The notes: generated from the sequence alone by a model not told the origin. 64,000 bases of DNA from Betaproteobacteria bacterium (GCA_016709665.1 JADJMI010000003.1:243309-307308), one strand, 5' to 3'. Counted from the first letter of the stretch, positions 1-9,769 are shown. Made by a program: numbers and translations.

Positions 1-60
1 CCGAAGCGGCACGGGCGGGTTCTGAGCCATCGCCGGCGCCCGCCGGCCGACGCACGAAAC

Positions 61-88
61 GGCCCCTCTGGCATTCGCCCGAGGGGCC
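61..88. terminator. Inverted repeat, possible terminator of an upstream gene
   Basis: GGCCCCTC (61-68) and GAGGGGCC (81-88) form a perfect 8-bp stem around a 12-base loop. No clear T-run follows on either strand, so intrinsic termination is only possible. A plus-strand frame closes at TGA 23-25 and may be the end of a gene lying mostly outside the window. Confidence 0.4.
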
Positions 89-211
89 TCCCGCTTCCCC
101 GAACGCCACCCGGCTGTCGTACCGGATCTCTTCGCTTGACCCTTTTTGACTGCGGCTGCGTTTCACGAACTGACCCGGTCATTCCGGCCGGGGCAATCAA
201 AAGGAGCCACC

Positions 212-1027
212 ATGGGAGTCCTTGCCCCCTTCGTCGCCGCCGTTATCGCCATCTCCGTCCCGCCCGCCGCCGCCCAGGGCGTCGGCAGCCTCGCGAAAAT
301 CACCGTCTTCGACCGCACCGCCGGACGGGAACTGCCGGTCTACTGGAAGGCGGGGCAGGCCTTCGTCATCGGGCAGCCGGGCAACGAATACCAGGTGCGC
401 GTGCGCAATGCCGCCGGCGAGGACCTGCTGGCCGTGGTGGCCATCGACGGCGTCAACGTGCTGAGCGGCCAGACCGCGACCGTCTCCCAAGGGGGCTACG
501 TGGTCGGCTCCTACGGGGCGCTCGACGTCGCGGGCTGGCGCAAGAGCCTCGACCGGATCGCCGCCTTCTATTTCACCACGCTGCCGGATTCCTACGCCGC
601 CCGCACCGGTCGCCCCGACGACGTGGGCGTGATCGGCGTCGCGCTGTTCAAGCGCAAGGCCCTGCCCGTCGAAGCCTTCCGGTCGACGCCCTTCGCGAAG
701 GACGAAGCGCCGGCTTCCCGGGCCCCGGCCGCGCCGCTGGCCGGCGGCGCCATGAACGAATCGCGGGCCAAGGCCGCGCCCGCCGAGAGCCCCCTGGGCA
801 CGGGCCACGGCCGCAGCGAACGCGACGTGGTGCGCTGGACGCAGTTCGAGCGCGCGAGCGAACGTCCCGCCGAAGTGGTCACGATCCGCTACGACAGCCA
901 TGCGAACCTCGTCGCGATGGGAGTCGTCGCGCCGCCTCGCGTGCCGCGCCGCCCCGACGCCTTCCCCGGCTTCGTGCCGGACCCGGTGTCGGCCCATCCG
1001 CTCTGGGGCGCGCGGCCCGGCGCCTGA
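212..1027 (+). CDS. Secreted hypothetical protein with N-terminal beta-type domain
   Basis: 271-residue protein of unknown function. I chose the ATG at 212 because AAGGAG lies 6 bases before it and the next residues (MGVLAPFVAAVIAISV...AAAQG) form a clean signal peptide with an AxA-type cleavage site, so the product is probably periplasmic. An earlier in-frame ATG at 146 would hide that signal. After the signal comes a compact region of about 100 residues rich in V, G and Y, then a linker rich in A, P and R, and a proline-rich C-terminus. No catalytic motif is visible. It precedes an ECF sigma gene on the same strand and could belong to that envelope-related group, but nothing in the sequence proves this. 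Confidence 0.7.
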   Translation: MGVLAPFVAAVIAISVPPAAAQGVGSLAKITVFDRTAGRELPVYWKAGQAFVIGQPGNEYQVRVRNAAGEDLLAVVAIDGVNVLSGQTATVSQGGYVVGSYGALDVAGWRKSLDRIAAFYFTTLPDSYAARTGRPDDVGVIGVALFKRKALPVEAFRSTPFAKDEAPASRAPAAPLAGGAMNESRAKAAPAESPLGTGHGRSERDVVRWTQFERASERPAEVVTIRYDSHANLVAMGVVAPPRVPRRPDAFPGFVPDPVSAHPLWGARPGA

Positions 1028-1065
1028 GCCGGGATCGCGGCCGCGCCCGGGCGTAAACTGCCCGG

Positions 1066-1620
1066 GTGCCCGAGACCGACGAACAACTCATGCTCGCCTT
1101 CGCCGCGGGGGATGCCGGGGCTTTCGACCGGCTCTACGCGCGCCACCGGGGCACGGTGTTCCGCTTCGTCGCGCGCTCGCTGCCCTCGCGGGCCGACGCC
1201 GAGGAGGTGTTCCAGGAGGTGTGGATGAAGGCGATCGAGGCGCGCCACCGCTACGAGCCCCGCGCGAAATTCACGACGTGGCTCTACGCGATCGCGCACA
1301 ACCATCTCGTCGACACCTGGCGCAGGAAGGGGCTTTCGCTCGTGCCGCTCGAGGGCGACGACGACGATTCGCCCGCGCACGATCCGCCCGCCGACGCGTC
1401 CGACGAGCCATTCGCGCAGGTCGCCACCCGCGAGGCCATGGCGCGCTTCGTCGCCGCCTTCGAGGCGCTGCCGCCCGCGCAGCGCGAGGCCTTCGTGATG
1501 AAGGAGGAGGCCGGGCTCTCCATCGCCGAGATCGCGGCCGCCACCGGCGCCGGCGAGGAAGCCGTGAAGAGCCGCGTGCGCTACGCCACCGCGAAACTCC
1601 GGGAGGCCCTCGATGGCTGA
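1066..1620 (+). CDS. ECF-family RNA polymerase sigma factor
   Basis: 184-residue group IV (ECF) sigma factor, which would direct RNA polymerase to a small regulon. Region 2 spans about residues 15-85 (FDRLYARHRG, then ADAEEVFQEVWMK and FTTWLYAIAHNHLVD). Region 4 spans about 125-180 (LPPAQREAFVMKEEAGLSIAEIA, a helix-turn-helix). An acidic linker joins them. The GTG start at 1066 keeps the usual ECF N-terminus (ETDEQLMLAFAAGD); an ATG at 1090 would remove it. CCCGGGC and GCCCGGG flank GTAAACT just before the start and could form a small hairpin. The 3' end overlaps the next gene by 8 bases, the usual arrangement with an anti-sigma partner. Confidence 0.92.
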   Translation: MPETDEQLMLAFAAGDAGAFDRLYARHRGTVFRFVARSLPSRADAEEVFQEVWMKAIEARHRYEPRAKFTTWLYAIAHNHLVDTWRRKGLSLVPLEGDDDDSPAHDPPADASDEPFAQVATREAMARFVAAFEALPPAQREAFVMKEEAGLSIAEIAAATGAGEEAVKSRVRYATAKLREALDG

Positions 1621-2464
1621 GCCCCGCGACGATCCGGTGAGCGCCGCCTTCCGCGCGCTGCCGCCGCTCGAGCCGCCGCCCGCGCTCGACGACGCGATCC
1701 GCGCGGCCGCACGACGGGCCGTGGCCGCGAAGCCCGTCTCGTCGACCCGCCGCTGGGCCCTTCCCGCATCCATCGCCGCCGTGCTCGCGCTTTCCATCGG
1801 CGTCGCGCTTCACGTGGAGCGCGAGAAGCCTCTGGTGGTGGACGGCACGCCGGTGCCTTCGGGCAGCGCCGAGTACCCCGTGACGCCGGCGCCCGCCGAA
1901 GAGCCCGCGATGGCGCAAGCCCCGAAGGCCGACGCGTCCGCGGAGGATTCGGCTCCGGCGATCCGTTCGCCCGAGCCGAAGGCGATGCGGGAGGAAGCCC
2001 GTATCGCGTCTCCCGGGCTTTCGCCGCAGCGCATGGCGCCCCCGAACCCTGCCGCGAACGAGGTCGCACCCCAGGCGGCGCCCGCTCCCGCGCCGGCTCC
2101 GGCGGCCGCCGTTCCGTTCGCGGCACCCGTGCCTTCGCTCCCGGCGGCGCCCGCGATTCCGTCACCGCCCGCCGCCACCCCGCCGGCACCCGCAACCGCC
2201 GACGCGGCCCGCGGCGCCCCTTCGTCGGCGACCTCAGCCGCCACGCTGTCCGTCGCGCCGATGCGCGCCAAGCGCGAAGCCGCGGGCGCGAGCGTCGCGA
2301 AGGAAGCCGTTGCGTCCACGCCCGATAAGCGGCTCGAGCGCATCGCCGAGCTTCGCGCCGCCGGCCGGCATGCCGAGGCCGAAGAGGCGCTCGCGATTTT
2401 CCGTCGCGACTACCCCGATTTCGTCTTCACGCCGGAGGTTTGGGATAAGGTGCGGGCCCGATGA
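1613..2464 (+). CDS. Single-span membrane protein, probable anti-sigma partner
   Basis: 283 residues. The N-terminal 45 or so residues are cytosolic and charged, one membrane span follows (about 47-66, WALPASIAAVLALSIGVAL), then a long linker rich in Ala and Pro, and a helical C-terminus (ERIAELRAAGRHAEAEEAL...FRRDYPDF) resembling a TPR-like helix pair. This topology, and an ATG lying inside the end of the sigma gene, suit a membrane anti-sigma factor that releases the sigma factor on an envelope signal. No canonical zinc-binding anti-sigma motif (HxxxCxxC) is present, so the role rests on context. Its stop overlaps the next start. Confidence 0.65.
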   Translation: MAEPRDDPVSAAFRALPPLEPPPALDDAIRAAARRAVAAKPVSSTRRWALPASIAAVLALSIGVALHVEREKPLVVDGTPVPSGSAEYPVTPAPAEEPAMAQAPKADASAEDSAPAIRSPEPKAMREEARIASPGLSPQRMAPPNPAANEVAPQAAPAPAPAPAAAVPFAAPVPSLPAAPAIPSPPAATPPAPATADAARGAPSSATSAATLSVAPMRAKREAAGASVAKEAVASTPDKRLERIAELRAAGRHAEAEEALAIFRRDYPDFVFTPEVWDKVRAR

Positions 2465-2880
2465 CCGGGCCGGAGATCGTGCTGCCGAAAGTGGCCGAGG
2501 GCGTCCGGCTCGCCGCGCGCGTGCTCGCGATCGCCATGGCGATCGCGACGGCGGGCTTCGTGATCAGGATGGCCGACATCACGGTGGGAACGTCGCTCTT
2601 CCTGCTGCTCGTCCTGGGCTGGTGCGTGTCGCCGTACGCCGCCATCGCGCTCGCGCTGCACCGGCCCTGGAAGAGCGCCGAGGCGGTGCTCGTCGCCCTC
2701 GCGACGACGATCGCCATCGCCGGCCTCGCGGCTTACGTCTACATCGTGGCGTTCTTCGTGAAGCCGGACCCGCAGGGCGGGCTCGTGCTGCTGTTCATCC
2801 CGCTGTGGCAGTGGGTGGGCGCGGTCGTCGGGCTGGGCGTCGCCTGGCTCATGGAACGCCGGCCACGCCGGGCGCCCTAG
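2461..2880 (+). CDS. Small four-helix integral membrane protein
   Basis: 139 residues with about four hydrophobic segments (roughly 18-38, 43-66, 75-98 and 105-128). No known family is recognised. It starts in an ATGA overlap with the anti-sigma-like gene, so the two are translationally coupled, and it probably acts at the inner membrane with the sigma/anti-sigma pair. Its TAG stop shares the palindrome CTAG with the stop of the convergent acetyltransferase gene. Confidence 0.7.
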   Translation: MTGPEIVLPKVAEGVRLAARVLAIAMAIATAGFVIRMADITVGTSLFLLLVLGWCVSPYAAIALALHRPWKSAEAVLVALATTIAIAGLAAYVYIVAFFVKPDPQGGLVLLFIPLWQWVGAVVGLGVAWLMERRPRRAP

Positions 2881-3383
2881 AGCAGGCAGGAAAGGCGTTC
2901 CTCGCGCAGTTCGGCGAAGCCGTGCCGTTCGTAGAAGCGGCGCGCGCCCGGGTTGTCGACGTGCGTCGCCGTGTCGATTCGCGTGACGCCCGCGCCCCGC
3001 AGTTCCGCCTTGAGCGAATCCAGCATCGCCGAACCGATGCCCTGCCCCTCCAGGCCCGGCCGCACGTTCACGTCGTCGAGCTTCGCGACGAGCGTGCCGC
3101 GCGACGTGGAGATGGCGTAGCAGGCCACGCAGCAGCCGACCACCTCGCCGCCTCGGCGCGCCATCCAGACGAAGCCCAGGTCCGGGCGCTCGATGAAGAG
3201 ATCGATCGCACGGCGAAGGGCCTCGGGGCCGCCGTCGCCGTAGGCCGTCGACGAATCGAGGTAGTGCTCGTCGGTTTGCAGGAAGGCGAGGAAGAGCCCG
3301 TAGGCGTCGTCGCGATCGCCGGCGCCCATTCGCGCGAAAGCGAAGGGGGCCATGGATAAGTCGGGAGGCGCCCCCGGATTCAT
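2877..3383 (-). CDS. GNAT-family N-acetyltransferase
   Basis: 168-residue acetyl-CoA-dependent acyltransferase. The GNAT core is visible: a strand ending [12 protein letters not shown], motif A ([20 protein letters not shown], with the pyrophosphate-binding loop GQGIGS) and motif B ([17 protein letters not shown]). The substrate cannot be inferred. The ATG at 3383 overlaps the TGA of the monooxygenase-fold gene (ATGA), so the two are coupled. A longer reading upstream would only run across that gene. Confidence 0.85.
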   Translation of the reverse strand: MNPGAPPDLSMAPFAFARMGAGDRDDAYGLFLAFLQTDEHYLDSSTAYGDGGPEALRRAIDLFIERPDLGFVWMARRGGEVVGCCVACYAISTSRGTLVAKLDDVNVRPGLEGQGIGSAMLDSLKAELRGAGVTRIDTATHVDNPGARRFYERHGFAELREERLSCLL

Positions 3384-3679
3384 GCCGGGCCGTAGGCGCC
3401 GATCCGCTGCTCCGACAGCGTGAGCGCTTCGCAGCGCCGGTCCAGCCGGTCGTAGTCCGCCTCGTGCTCGGAGAGGTAGGTGCTGTACGCCTCCTCGCTG
3501 GCCCACCGGTCGACGGTGACGTACTCGCCGGGGCGTTCGTCGTCCGCGAGCAGCTCCGTGCCGAGGTAATCCTTGGAGCCGGAGAAGAACCGGAACCAGT
3601 CGCCCTTCGCGCCATAGGCCTTCACGAACTTGGCCTGCTGGGCCGGGTCGACGCGGTAGCGCCAGATGACGATGTACAT
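3380..3679 (-). CDS. Antibiotic biosynthesis monooxygenase (ABM)-fold protein
   Basis: 99-residue protein with the dimeric alpha/beta-barrel features of the ABM family: an N-terminal strand ([10 protein letters not shown]), a middle YLGTELL strand and [19 protein letters not shown]. Family members range from small-quinone monooxygenases to haem-degrading enzymes and proteins with no known reaction, so no substrate is assigned. AGGGGG lies 5 bases upstream of the ATG. It sits 35 bases downstream of purL on the same strand and overlaps the acetyltransferase start. Confidence 0.8.
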   Translation of the reverse strand: MYIVIWRYRVDPAQQAKFVKAYGAKGDWFRFFSGSKDYLGTELLADDERPGEYVTVDRWASEEAYSTYLSEHEADYDRLDRRCEALTLSEQRIGAYGPA

Positions 3680-3714
3680 CGTTGCCCCCTTGCCGGCTCG
3701 CTCGTCGGCCACGC

Positions 3715-6700
3715 TCAGCCCAGCCACGCGCGGGCGTTGCGGAACATGCGCATCCACGGCGAATCCTCCGGCCAGCCGTCCGGGTGCCAGGACATGAGCA
3801 CCGTGCGGAACACGCGCTCGGGATGCGGCATCATGATCGTGAAGCGGCCATCGGGCGTGGTGACCGCCGTGATGCCGCCGGGCGAGCCGTTGGCGTTGTA
3901 GGGATAGGCCTCGGTGGGCTTTCCGCGGTTGTCCGTGAAGCGCGCCGCCACCAGGTGCCGGCAGGCGTCGAGCTGCCGCGCGTCCCCGAAGGTGGCCTTG
4001 CCCTCGCCGTGCGCGGTGACGATGGGGATGCGGCTGCCCTCCATGCCCGCGAAGAGGATCGAGGGCGACTTCTGCACCTCCACGAGCGTGAAGCGAGCCT
4101 CGTACTGCTCCGAGAGGTTGCGCTCGAAATGGGGCCAGTCCTTCGCGCCGGGGATGATGCCCTTCAGGTTCGACACCATCTGGCAGCCGTTGCAGGCGCC
4201 CAGGGCGAACGAATCCGTCCGGTCGAAGAAGGCCTCGAATTCGTCGCGCGCCCTCGCATTGAAGAGGATGGACTTGGCCCACCCTTCGCCGGCACCGAGC
4301 GTATCGCCGTAGCTGAAGCCGCCGCAGGCCGCGAAGCCCTTGAAGTCCGAAAGACTCACCCGTCCCTCGAGGATGTCGCTCATGTGCACGTCGAAGGCGG
4401 CGAAGCCCGCGCGGTCGAACGCGCCGGCCATCTCCATCTGCCCGTTGACGCCCTGCTCGCGCAGGATGGCGATCTTCGGGCGCGCGGCGGTCGCGATGAA
4501 GGGCGCCGCGATGTCCTGCGCGGGATCGAACGTGAGCTTCGCGTGAAGCCCCGGATCGCCCTCGTCGAGGATGCGGTCGTATTCCTGGTCCGCGCAGGCC
4601 GGGTTGTCGCGAAGCCGCTGGATCTCGTGGGTGACGGCCGACCACGCGCGGTGCAGGTCGACGCGCTTCTCCGCGAGAACCGGCTTGCCGTTCACGACGA
4701 CGCGAACCTCGCCCTGCGCGTTCGGGTGCCCGATGACGTGCGACTCGCGTGACAGGCCCGCGTCGCGAAGCGCCTGCATGACGGCGTCGCGATCTTTCCG
4801 GCGCACCTGCAGCACCGCGCCCAGCTCCTCGTTGAATAGCGTCGAGAGGATGCGGTCCGACAGGTTGCCCGCGAGCACGTCGGTCTGCCGCTCGTTGCCG
4901 TCCACGTCGAGCTGCCCGGGGTCGATGGCGAGGTTGTCGAGGTAGACGGTGAGGCCCGTGCGGCCGGCGAACGCCATCTCGCACAGCGTCGCGAGGAGGC
5001 CGCCGTCGGAACGGTCGTGGTAGGCCACGAGCTTGCCGCCCGCATTGAGCGCCTGGATGGCCTCGAAGAAGGCCTTGAGCTTCGCCGGCTCGTCGACGTC
5101 CGGCGCCGCGTTGCCGAGCTGCCCGTACACCTGGGCGAGCGCCGAACCGCCGAGGCGATTGCGGCCGCCACCCAGGTCGAGGAGCACGAGTTCCGTCTCG
5201 CCCTGGTCCGTGCGAAGTTGCGGCGTGAGCGTGCGGCGCACGTCCGCGACCGGCGCGAAGGCCGAGACGATGAGGGAAAGCGGCGCGGTGACGGCTTTCG
5301 ATTCGCCCGTCTCCGGATCCTTCCACGCCGTCTTCATCGACATCGAATCCTTGCCGACCGGAATCGAGATGCCGAGTGCGGGACACAGCTCCATGCCCAC
5401 GGCCTTCACCGTCGCGAAGAGCGCGGCGTCCTCGCCCGGGTGGCCCGCGGCGCACATCCAGTTGGCCGAAAGCTTCACTTCGCCCAGGTCCGCGATGGCC
5501 GCGGCGGCGACGTTGGTCACGGCCTCGCCCACCGCCATGCGGCCGGAGGCGGGCCCGTCGATGAGCGCGAGGGGTGTCCGCTCCCCGATCGCCATCGCCT
5601 CGCCGAGGTACGTCGCGTAGCCGAGCGTCGTCACCGCGCAGTCGGCCACCGGCACCTGCCAGGGGCCGACCATCTGGTCGCGCACGCTCATGCCGCCGAC
5701 GGTGCGATCCCCGATGGTGATGAGGAAGGTCTTGTCCGCGACGGTGGGCAGGCGCAGCACGCGATAGGCGGCTTCCTGCAGCTGCATCGGCGCGGTGTCG
5801 AGGGCCGGAAGCGGCCGCGCGACGCTCTTCACGTCGCGGTGCATGCGCGGGGGCTTGCCCAGCAGCACCTCGAGCGGCATGTCGACCGGCCGGTTGCCGT
5901 AGAGCGGATCGTCGACGACGAGCAGGTGGTCGGCACGGGCGTGCCCCACCACCGCATACGGGCATCGTTCGCGCGCGCAGATGCGCTCGAGATCCGCGAG
6001 GCGCGATTCCGGCAGGGCGATCACGTAGCGCTCCTGCGATTCGTTCGACCAGATCTGCATCGGCGTCATGCCGGGCTCCTCGTTGGGAACCTTGCGCAGG
6101 TCGAACGTGGCGCCGACGCCGCCGGAATGGGCCAGCTCCGGAAATGCGTTCGACAATCCCCCCGCGCCCACGTCGTGGATCGAAAGAATGGGATTGGCCT
6201 CGCCCAGCTGCCAGCAGGCGTCGATCACTTCCTGGCAGCGCCGCTCGAGTTCCGCGTTGGCGCGCTGCACGGAATCGAAATCGAGCGACTCGGTGTTGGT
6301 GCCGCTCGTCATCGAGGAGGCCGCGCCGCCGCCCAGGCCGATGAGGAAGGAGGGCCCACCCAGCTGCACGAACACCGTCTTCGCGTCGAAGCCGTGCTTG
6401 TTGACGTGGCCGCCCGCGATGTTGCCCAGGCCCCCGGCCAGCATGATGGGCTTGTGGTAGCCGCGCACCTCGCCCGCCACGGCCTGCTCGTAGGTGCGGA
6501 AGTAGCCCGTGAGGTTGGGGCGACCGAACTCGTTGTTGTACGAGGCGCCGCCGATGGGGCCGGCCACCATGATGTCGAGCGCCGTGGCGATGCGGCCGGG
6601 CTTGCCGTAGTCGGCTTCCCAGGGCTCCGCGAGACCGGGCAGGCGCAGGTTGGATACGGTGAACCCCGTGAGGCCCGCCTTGGGCTTCGCGCCCGTGCCC

Positions 6701-7690
6701 GTCGCGCCCTCGTCGCGGATTTCGCCGCCGGCGCCCGTGCCCGCGCCCGGATGGGGCGCGATGGCCGTCGGGTGGTTGTGCGTCTCCACCTTCATGAGGA
6801 TGTGGGTGGGTTCCTCCGAATAGGCCCAGCCGCCGTCCGCGCGCGGGTAGAAGCGCTCCGTCGTGGCGCCTTCCATGATCGCGGAATTGTCCGAGTAGGC
6901 GACGATCGTGCCCTTCGGGTTCAGCCGGTGCGTGTTCTTGATCATCTGGAAGAGCGAGTGCATCCTCGTCCTTCCCGTCGACCGTCCACGTGGCGTTGAA
7001 GATCTTGTGGCGGCAGTGCTCGCTGTTGGCCTGCGCGAACATCATCAGCTCGACGTCCGTGGGATCGCGCCCGAGCTTCGTGAAGTTGTCGACGAGGTAG
7101 TCGATCTCGTCGGGCGCGAGGGCGAGGCCCAGGTCCGCGTTCGCCTTCTCGAGGGCCGCGCGGCCGCCGGCCTTCAGGCCCACCGCGGACAGCGGCCGGG
7201 GCTCGTGGCGTTCGAAGAGGCGCGAGGCCTCCTCGAAGCTGCGCACGACGGTCTCGGTCATGCGGTCGTGGATGCCGTGGCGGATGCCGTGGTCCGCGTG
7301 TTCGCGGATGGCCCTGCCGTCTTTCATGGTGGCGTAGAAGGCGGTTCCGCGCTCCAGGCGCACCACCTTCGCGAGGCCGCAGTTGCGCGCGATGTCCGTC
7401 GCCTTCGACGACCAGGGCGAGACCGTGCCGAAGCGCGGCAGGACGAGGTACAGGTGGCCGGTGGGCTCGGCACGCGCGGCGGTGCCGTAGGTGAGGATCT
7501 TCGCGAGGATCTCGCCCTCCGCCTCCGTGAGGGGTGCCGAGAGCTGCGCGAAGTGGACGAACCGCGTTTCGAGCGCGACCGCGGCGGCGAGGCCCGGCTT
7601 GAAGCCGGAAACGAGCTTCTCGATGCGGAACGGGGAGAGGGCGACGCTGCCGGGCAGCGTGAGGAGGAGCTGCGCGGGGACGGAATTCAT
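3715..7690 (-). CDS. purL: Phosphoribosylformylglycinamidine synthase (FGAM synthase), frame-shifted in this sequence
   Basis: Large single-chain PurL, which converts FGAR, glutamine and ATP to FGAM in purine synthesis. The N-terminal part (7690 to about 6965) includes [15 protein letters not shown]. The rest, in another frame, holds the FGAM synthetase halves and a C-terminal class I glutaminase with nucleophile Cys in LGACNGCQM and His/Glu in MPHPERVFR. One surplus base near 6964 (GAGGATG on the coding strand) breaks the frame. Without it the join reads [13 protein letters not shown] and the protein is 1324 residues, the normal length. PurL is needed for purine prototrophy, so this is more likely a sequence error than decay. 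A TATAAT box lies 7 bases before the ATG. Confidence 0.93.
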
Positions 7691-7697
7691 GGCGCGA

Positions 7698-7703
7698 ATT
7701 ATA
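7698..7703 (-). promoter_or_regulatory. Putative -10 box of purL
   Basis: A perfect TATAAT on the minus strand ends 7 bases before the purL ATG and overlaps the TAA stop of the ygfX-like gene. Transcription would begin at or next to the start codon, so the message may be leaderless. Confidence 0.55.
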
Positions 7704-8142
7704 CCGCGAGCGAACCGCCCCGCCCTCCCGACCGCCCCCAGCGAAGCAGCACCCGCAGCCGCCGGAACGCATCGGGATCCACCGCGTCCGGCGGCACCAG
7801 CACCGTTCGGGTGAACCGTGCCCCGTCCGGGCGCCAGCGCACGATGACGAGCCAGGGCGCCACGAACGAACCGTGCGACAGCCGGCCGATGCGGGCCGTC
7901 CCCGTGGCGCCGACCGTTTCGACGCATCCCTCGAGGTCCACGGCGAGGCGGCGGACCGCCCCGTGCCCCTCGCGAAACGCTTCCCGACGGATGGCGCCCA
8001 CGGCCGTGGCGAGCAGCGCGCCGCCGGCAAGCGAAGCCCAAGCCCAGGCCACGCCCGAGACCAGCATGCTCCCCAGCGCCAGGGCTGCGAGCCCCGTCAC
8101 GAAGCGCGCCACGAGCCGCGAAGGACCGATCGCAATGTCCAC
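7699..8142 (-). CDS. YgfX-like membrane protein
   Basis: About 147 residues. Two closely spaced membrane spans ([20 protein letters not shown] and [16 protein letters not shown]) precede a soluble domain ending in the family signature [22 protein letters not shown]. In enterobacteria ygfX lies divergent from ygfZ, as here, and the product was studied as a toxin-like partner of SdhE; no sdhE is seen in this window. The start is uncertain. GTG 8142 follows a -10-like TATAGC at 8182-8177 and begins where YgfX homologues begin, but ATGs at 8202 and 8208 are open in the same frame and leave as little as 9 bases to ygfZ. Confidence 0.7.
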   Translation of the reverse strand: MDIAIGPSRLVARFVTGLAALALGSMLVSGVAWAWASLAGGALLATAVGAIRREAFREGHGAVRRLAVDLEGCVETVGATGTARIGRLSHGSFVAPWLVIVRWRPDGARFTRTVLVPPDAVDPDAFRRLRVLLRWGRSGGRGGSLAV

Positions 8143-8176
8143 ACGCCAGGCGGGGTCGCTACCCGCCTTTGCGCCG

Positions 8177-8183
8177 CTATACT
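8177..8183. promoter_or_regulatory. Overlapping divergent -10 elements for ygfX-like and ygfZ
   Basis: GCTATACTTGC gives TATACT on the plus strand, about 34 bases before the ygfZ GTG, and TATAGC on the minus strand, about 35 bases before the preferred ygfX-like GTG. Transcription of the pair from one point is inferred. Confidence 0.45.
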
Positions 8184-8217
8184 TGCTTCGCCTTCCTGCC
8201 ATCCCCATCTCCCCGCC

Positions 8218-9051
8218 GTGACCGCCGATACGCCCCTCGCCTGCGAGCTCTCTCCCACCAACGCGCTGCTGCGCGTTTCGGGTGACGACGCCGCCGAATT
8301 CCTGCACAACCAGTTCACCAACGACGTGAAGGCCCTCCCCGTGGGCGGCGCGCAATGGAGCGGCTGGTGCACGCCCAAGGGACGTTTTCTCTTCACGTTC
8401 GTACTCGCGCGCGACGCGGCGGGCTACCTGCTCCTCCTGCCCTCGCCCTTCGCCGAGGCCATCGCGAAGCGCCTGCGCATGTTCATCCTGCGCTCCAAGG
8501 CGAAGGTCGAGGATGTCACCGGCACACTCGCCTGCCACGGCGTGTGGGACGGGCCGCTGCCCGAAGGCGCGCATCGCCTCGGGGCTGCGCGCGCAATCGT
8601 GTTCGGCGATGCGCCCGCCGGCCGGCCGGCCACGCAGTCCGACTGGGCGCTTTCCCTCATCCGCGACGGCATCGTGCAGGTGGTGCCCGGCACGCAGGAG
8701 GAGTTCGTCCCGCAGATGGCCAACTACGACCTGGTCGGCGGCGTGAGCTTCAAGAAGGGCTGCTATCCGGGGCAGGAGATCGTCGCGCGCACGCAGTACC
8801 GCGGCATCCTCAAGAAGCGCACGGTGCGCGTGCGCTCGACCGGCCCCCTCGCGCCCGGCGAAAGCATCTACAGCGCCGCCTTCGGCGACCAGACGGCCGG
8901 TCTCGTCGCGAACGCCGCGCCGGCGCCGGACGGCGGCTTCGAGGCCCTCGTGGTCGCGCAACTCGAGGCCATCGCGCAGAAGTCGCTGCACCACGGCTCG
9001 CCCGCCGGGCCCAACCTCGAGATCCTTCCCCTCCCCTACCCCATCAGCTGA
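8218..9051 (+). CDS. ygfZ: Folate-binding YgfZ/GcvT-like protein
   Basis: 277 residues. YgfZ (IbaG/GcvT-fold family) uses tetrahydrofolate and supports assembly or repair of certain Fe-S clusters, for example in MiaB. The family signature is intact: KGCYPGQEIVARTQYRG, with the redox-active Cys. N-terminal residues LLRVSGDDAAEFLHNQFTNDV match the folate-binding fold. The GTG at 8218 is used because no in-frame ATG gives a complete N-terminus. It diverges from the ygfX-like gene, as in enterobacteria, and its stop abuts a 286-bp palindromic element. Confidence 0.9.
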   Translation: MTADTPLACELSPTNALLRVSGDDAAEFLHNQFTNDVKALPVGGAQWSGWCTPKGRFLFTFVLARDAAGYLLLLPSPFAEAIAKRLRMFILRSKAKVEDVTGTLACHGVWDGPLPEGAHRLGAARAIVFGDAPAGRPATQSDWALSLIRDGIVQVVPGTQEEFVPQMANYDLVGGVSFKKGCYPGQEIVARTQYRGILKKRTVRVRSTGPLAPGESIYSAAFGDQTAGLVANAAPAPDGGFEALVVAQLEAIAQKSLHHGSPAGPNLEILPLPYPIS

Positions 9052-9336
9052 GGCGCTCGCGGTTGCCTTTCGCCTTGACGGGTTCACCGCGGCCAAAGAG
9101 GGCAAGGCGGTGATCAGGGAACATGGTGTCGGTTGCGTTTTTCGGTTTTCGGACCGAGTCAAGGCACCTCCAGCCTGCCTGCTCGAACCTATGTCGACAT
9201 AGGCCCCGAAGTCGACGGACAGGGCAAGTTCATTCGGTCCGAAAACCGAAAAAACGCAACCGACACCATAATTCCCGCACGGTGGCTTCGCTGGACACCC
9301 GGAACCCGTCAAGGCGAAAGGCAACCGCGAGCGCCT
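9051..9336. repeat. Nested palindromic element filling the gap between two convergent genes
   Basis: The outer arms 9051-9085 and 9302-9336 are perfect inverted copies (35 bp, AGGCGCTCGCGG...). The inner arms 9123-9157 and 9234-9268 are inverted copies differing by one base in an A/T run. The centre holds a perfect 16-bp palindrome at 9188-9203 (CCTATGTCGACATAGG). The outer arms end inside the stop codons of ygfZ and of the acetyltransferase gene. It may be a REP/MITE-like element that also ends transcription from both sides. No transposase is encoded. Confidence 0.85.
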
Positions 9337-9769
9337 ACAGCTTCGCCCTCATCACGACATGGGGAATGCCGGCCTCGAGGTATTCGTCCCCCTCGACGAC
9401 ATAGCCATGCCGCGCGTAGAAATCCCTCGCATGGGTCTGGGCATGCAGGTGGGTCTGCGCGAAACCGCGCCGCCTCGCCTCGCCCATCAACGCGACGAGC
9501 ATCGCCGCCCCGACACCCCGACCGCGCCAGGGCTCGATGACCGCCATGCGGCCGATGCGGCCGTCGGGGAGCAGGCGGCCGGTGCCGATCGGCTCACCGG
9601 TCGCGGATAACGCGAGGACGTGCATGCACTCCGGGTCGCGCCCGTCGCGTTCGAGCGCTTCCGGCACGCCCTGCCCCACGACGAAGACCTCGTGGCGAAG
9701 GGCGTCGAGCACGGCGGAATCCTCACGCCATTCGACGAGTTTTACGCGGAAGGAAGGGTCGGTGCGCAT
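9335..9769 (-). CDS. GNAT-family N-acetyltransferase (ElaA/YjcF-like)
   Basis: 144 residues. A short N-terminal region (FRVKLVEWREDSAVLDALRHEVFVVGQGVP) is followed by a GNAT core with GRLLPDGRIGRMAVIEPWRGRG, the acetyl-CoA loop RGRGVGAAML and the C-terminal HAQTHARDFYARHGYVVEGDEY. This order and the closing GIPHVVM resemble small acetyltransferases of unknown substrate such as YjcF. The ATG at 9769 was chosen over an upstream one because homologues start near here. The start shares CATG with the divergent exporter gene, so both promoters must lie inside the neighbouring reading frames. Confidence 0.85.
   Translation of the reverse strand: MRTDPSFRVKLVEWREDSAVLDALRHEVFVVGQGVPEALERDGRDPECMHVLALSATGEPIGTGRLLPDGRIGRMAVIEPWRGRGVGAAMLVALMGEARRRGFAQTHLHAQTHARDFYARHGYVVEGDEYLEAGIPHVVMRAKL

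Noticed and set aside
5017..6999. Plus-strand open frame of 660 codons opposite purL
   Set aside because: In very GC-rich DNA the antisense frames of real genes stay open. Its composition (Arg, His, Gly) is typical of such a shadow and no motif is present.
3380..8041. A minus-strand open frame of about 1550 codons running through purL
   Set aside because: Only its two ends encode recognisable protein (the PurL N-terminus and the ABM-fold protein). The middle is an Arg/Gly/His-rich shadow of the true PurL frame.
9123..9404. Open frame reading through the palindromic element near the acetyltransferase gene
   Set aside because: It is composed of the inverted repeat itself and antisense acetyltransferase sequence, with no ribosome site or family similarity.
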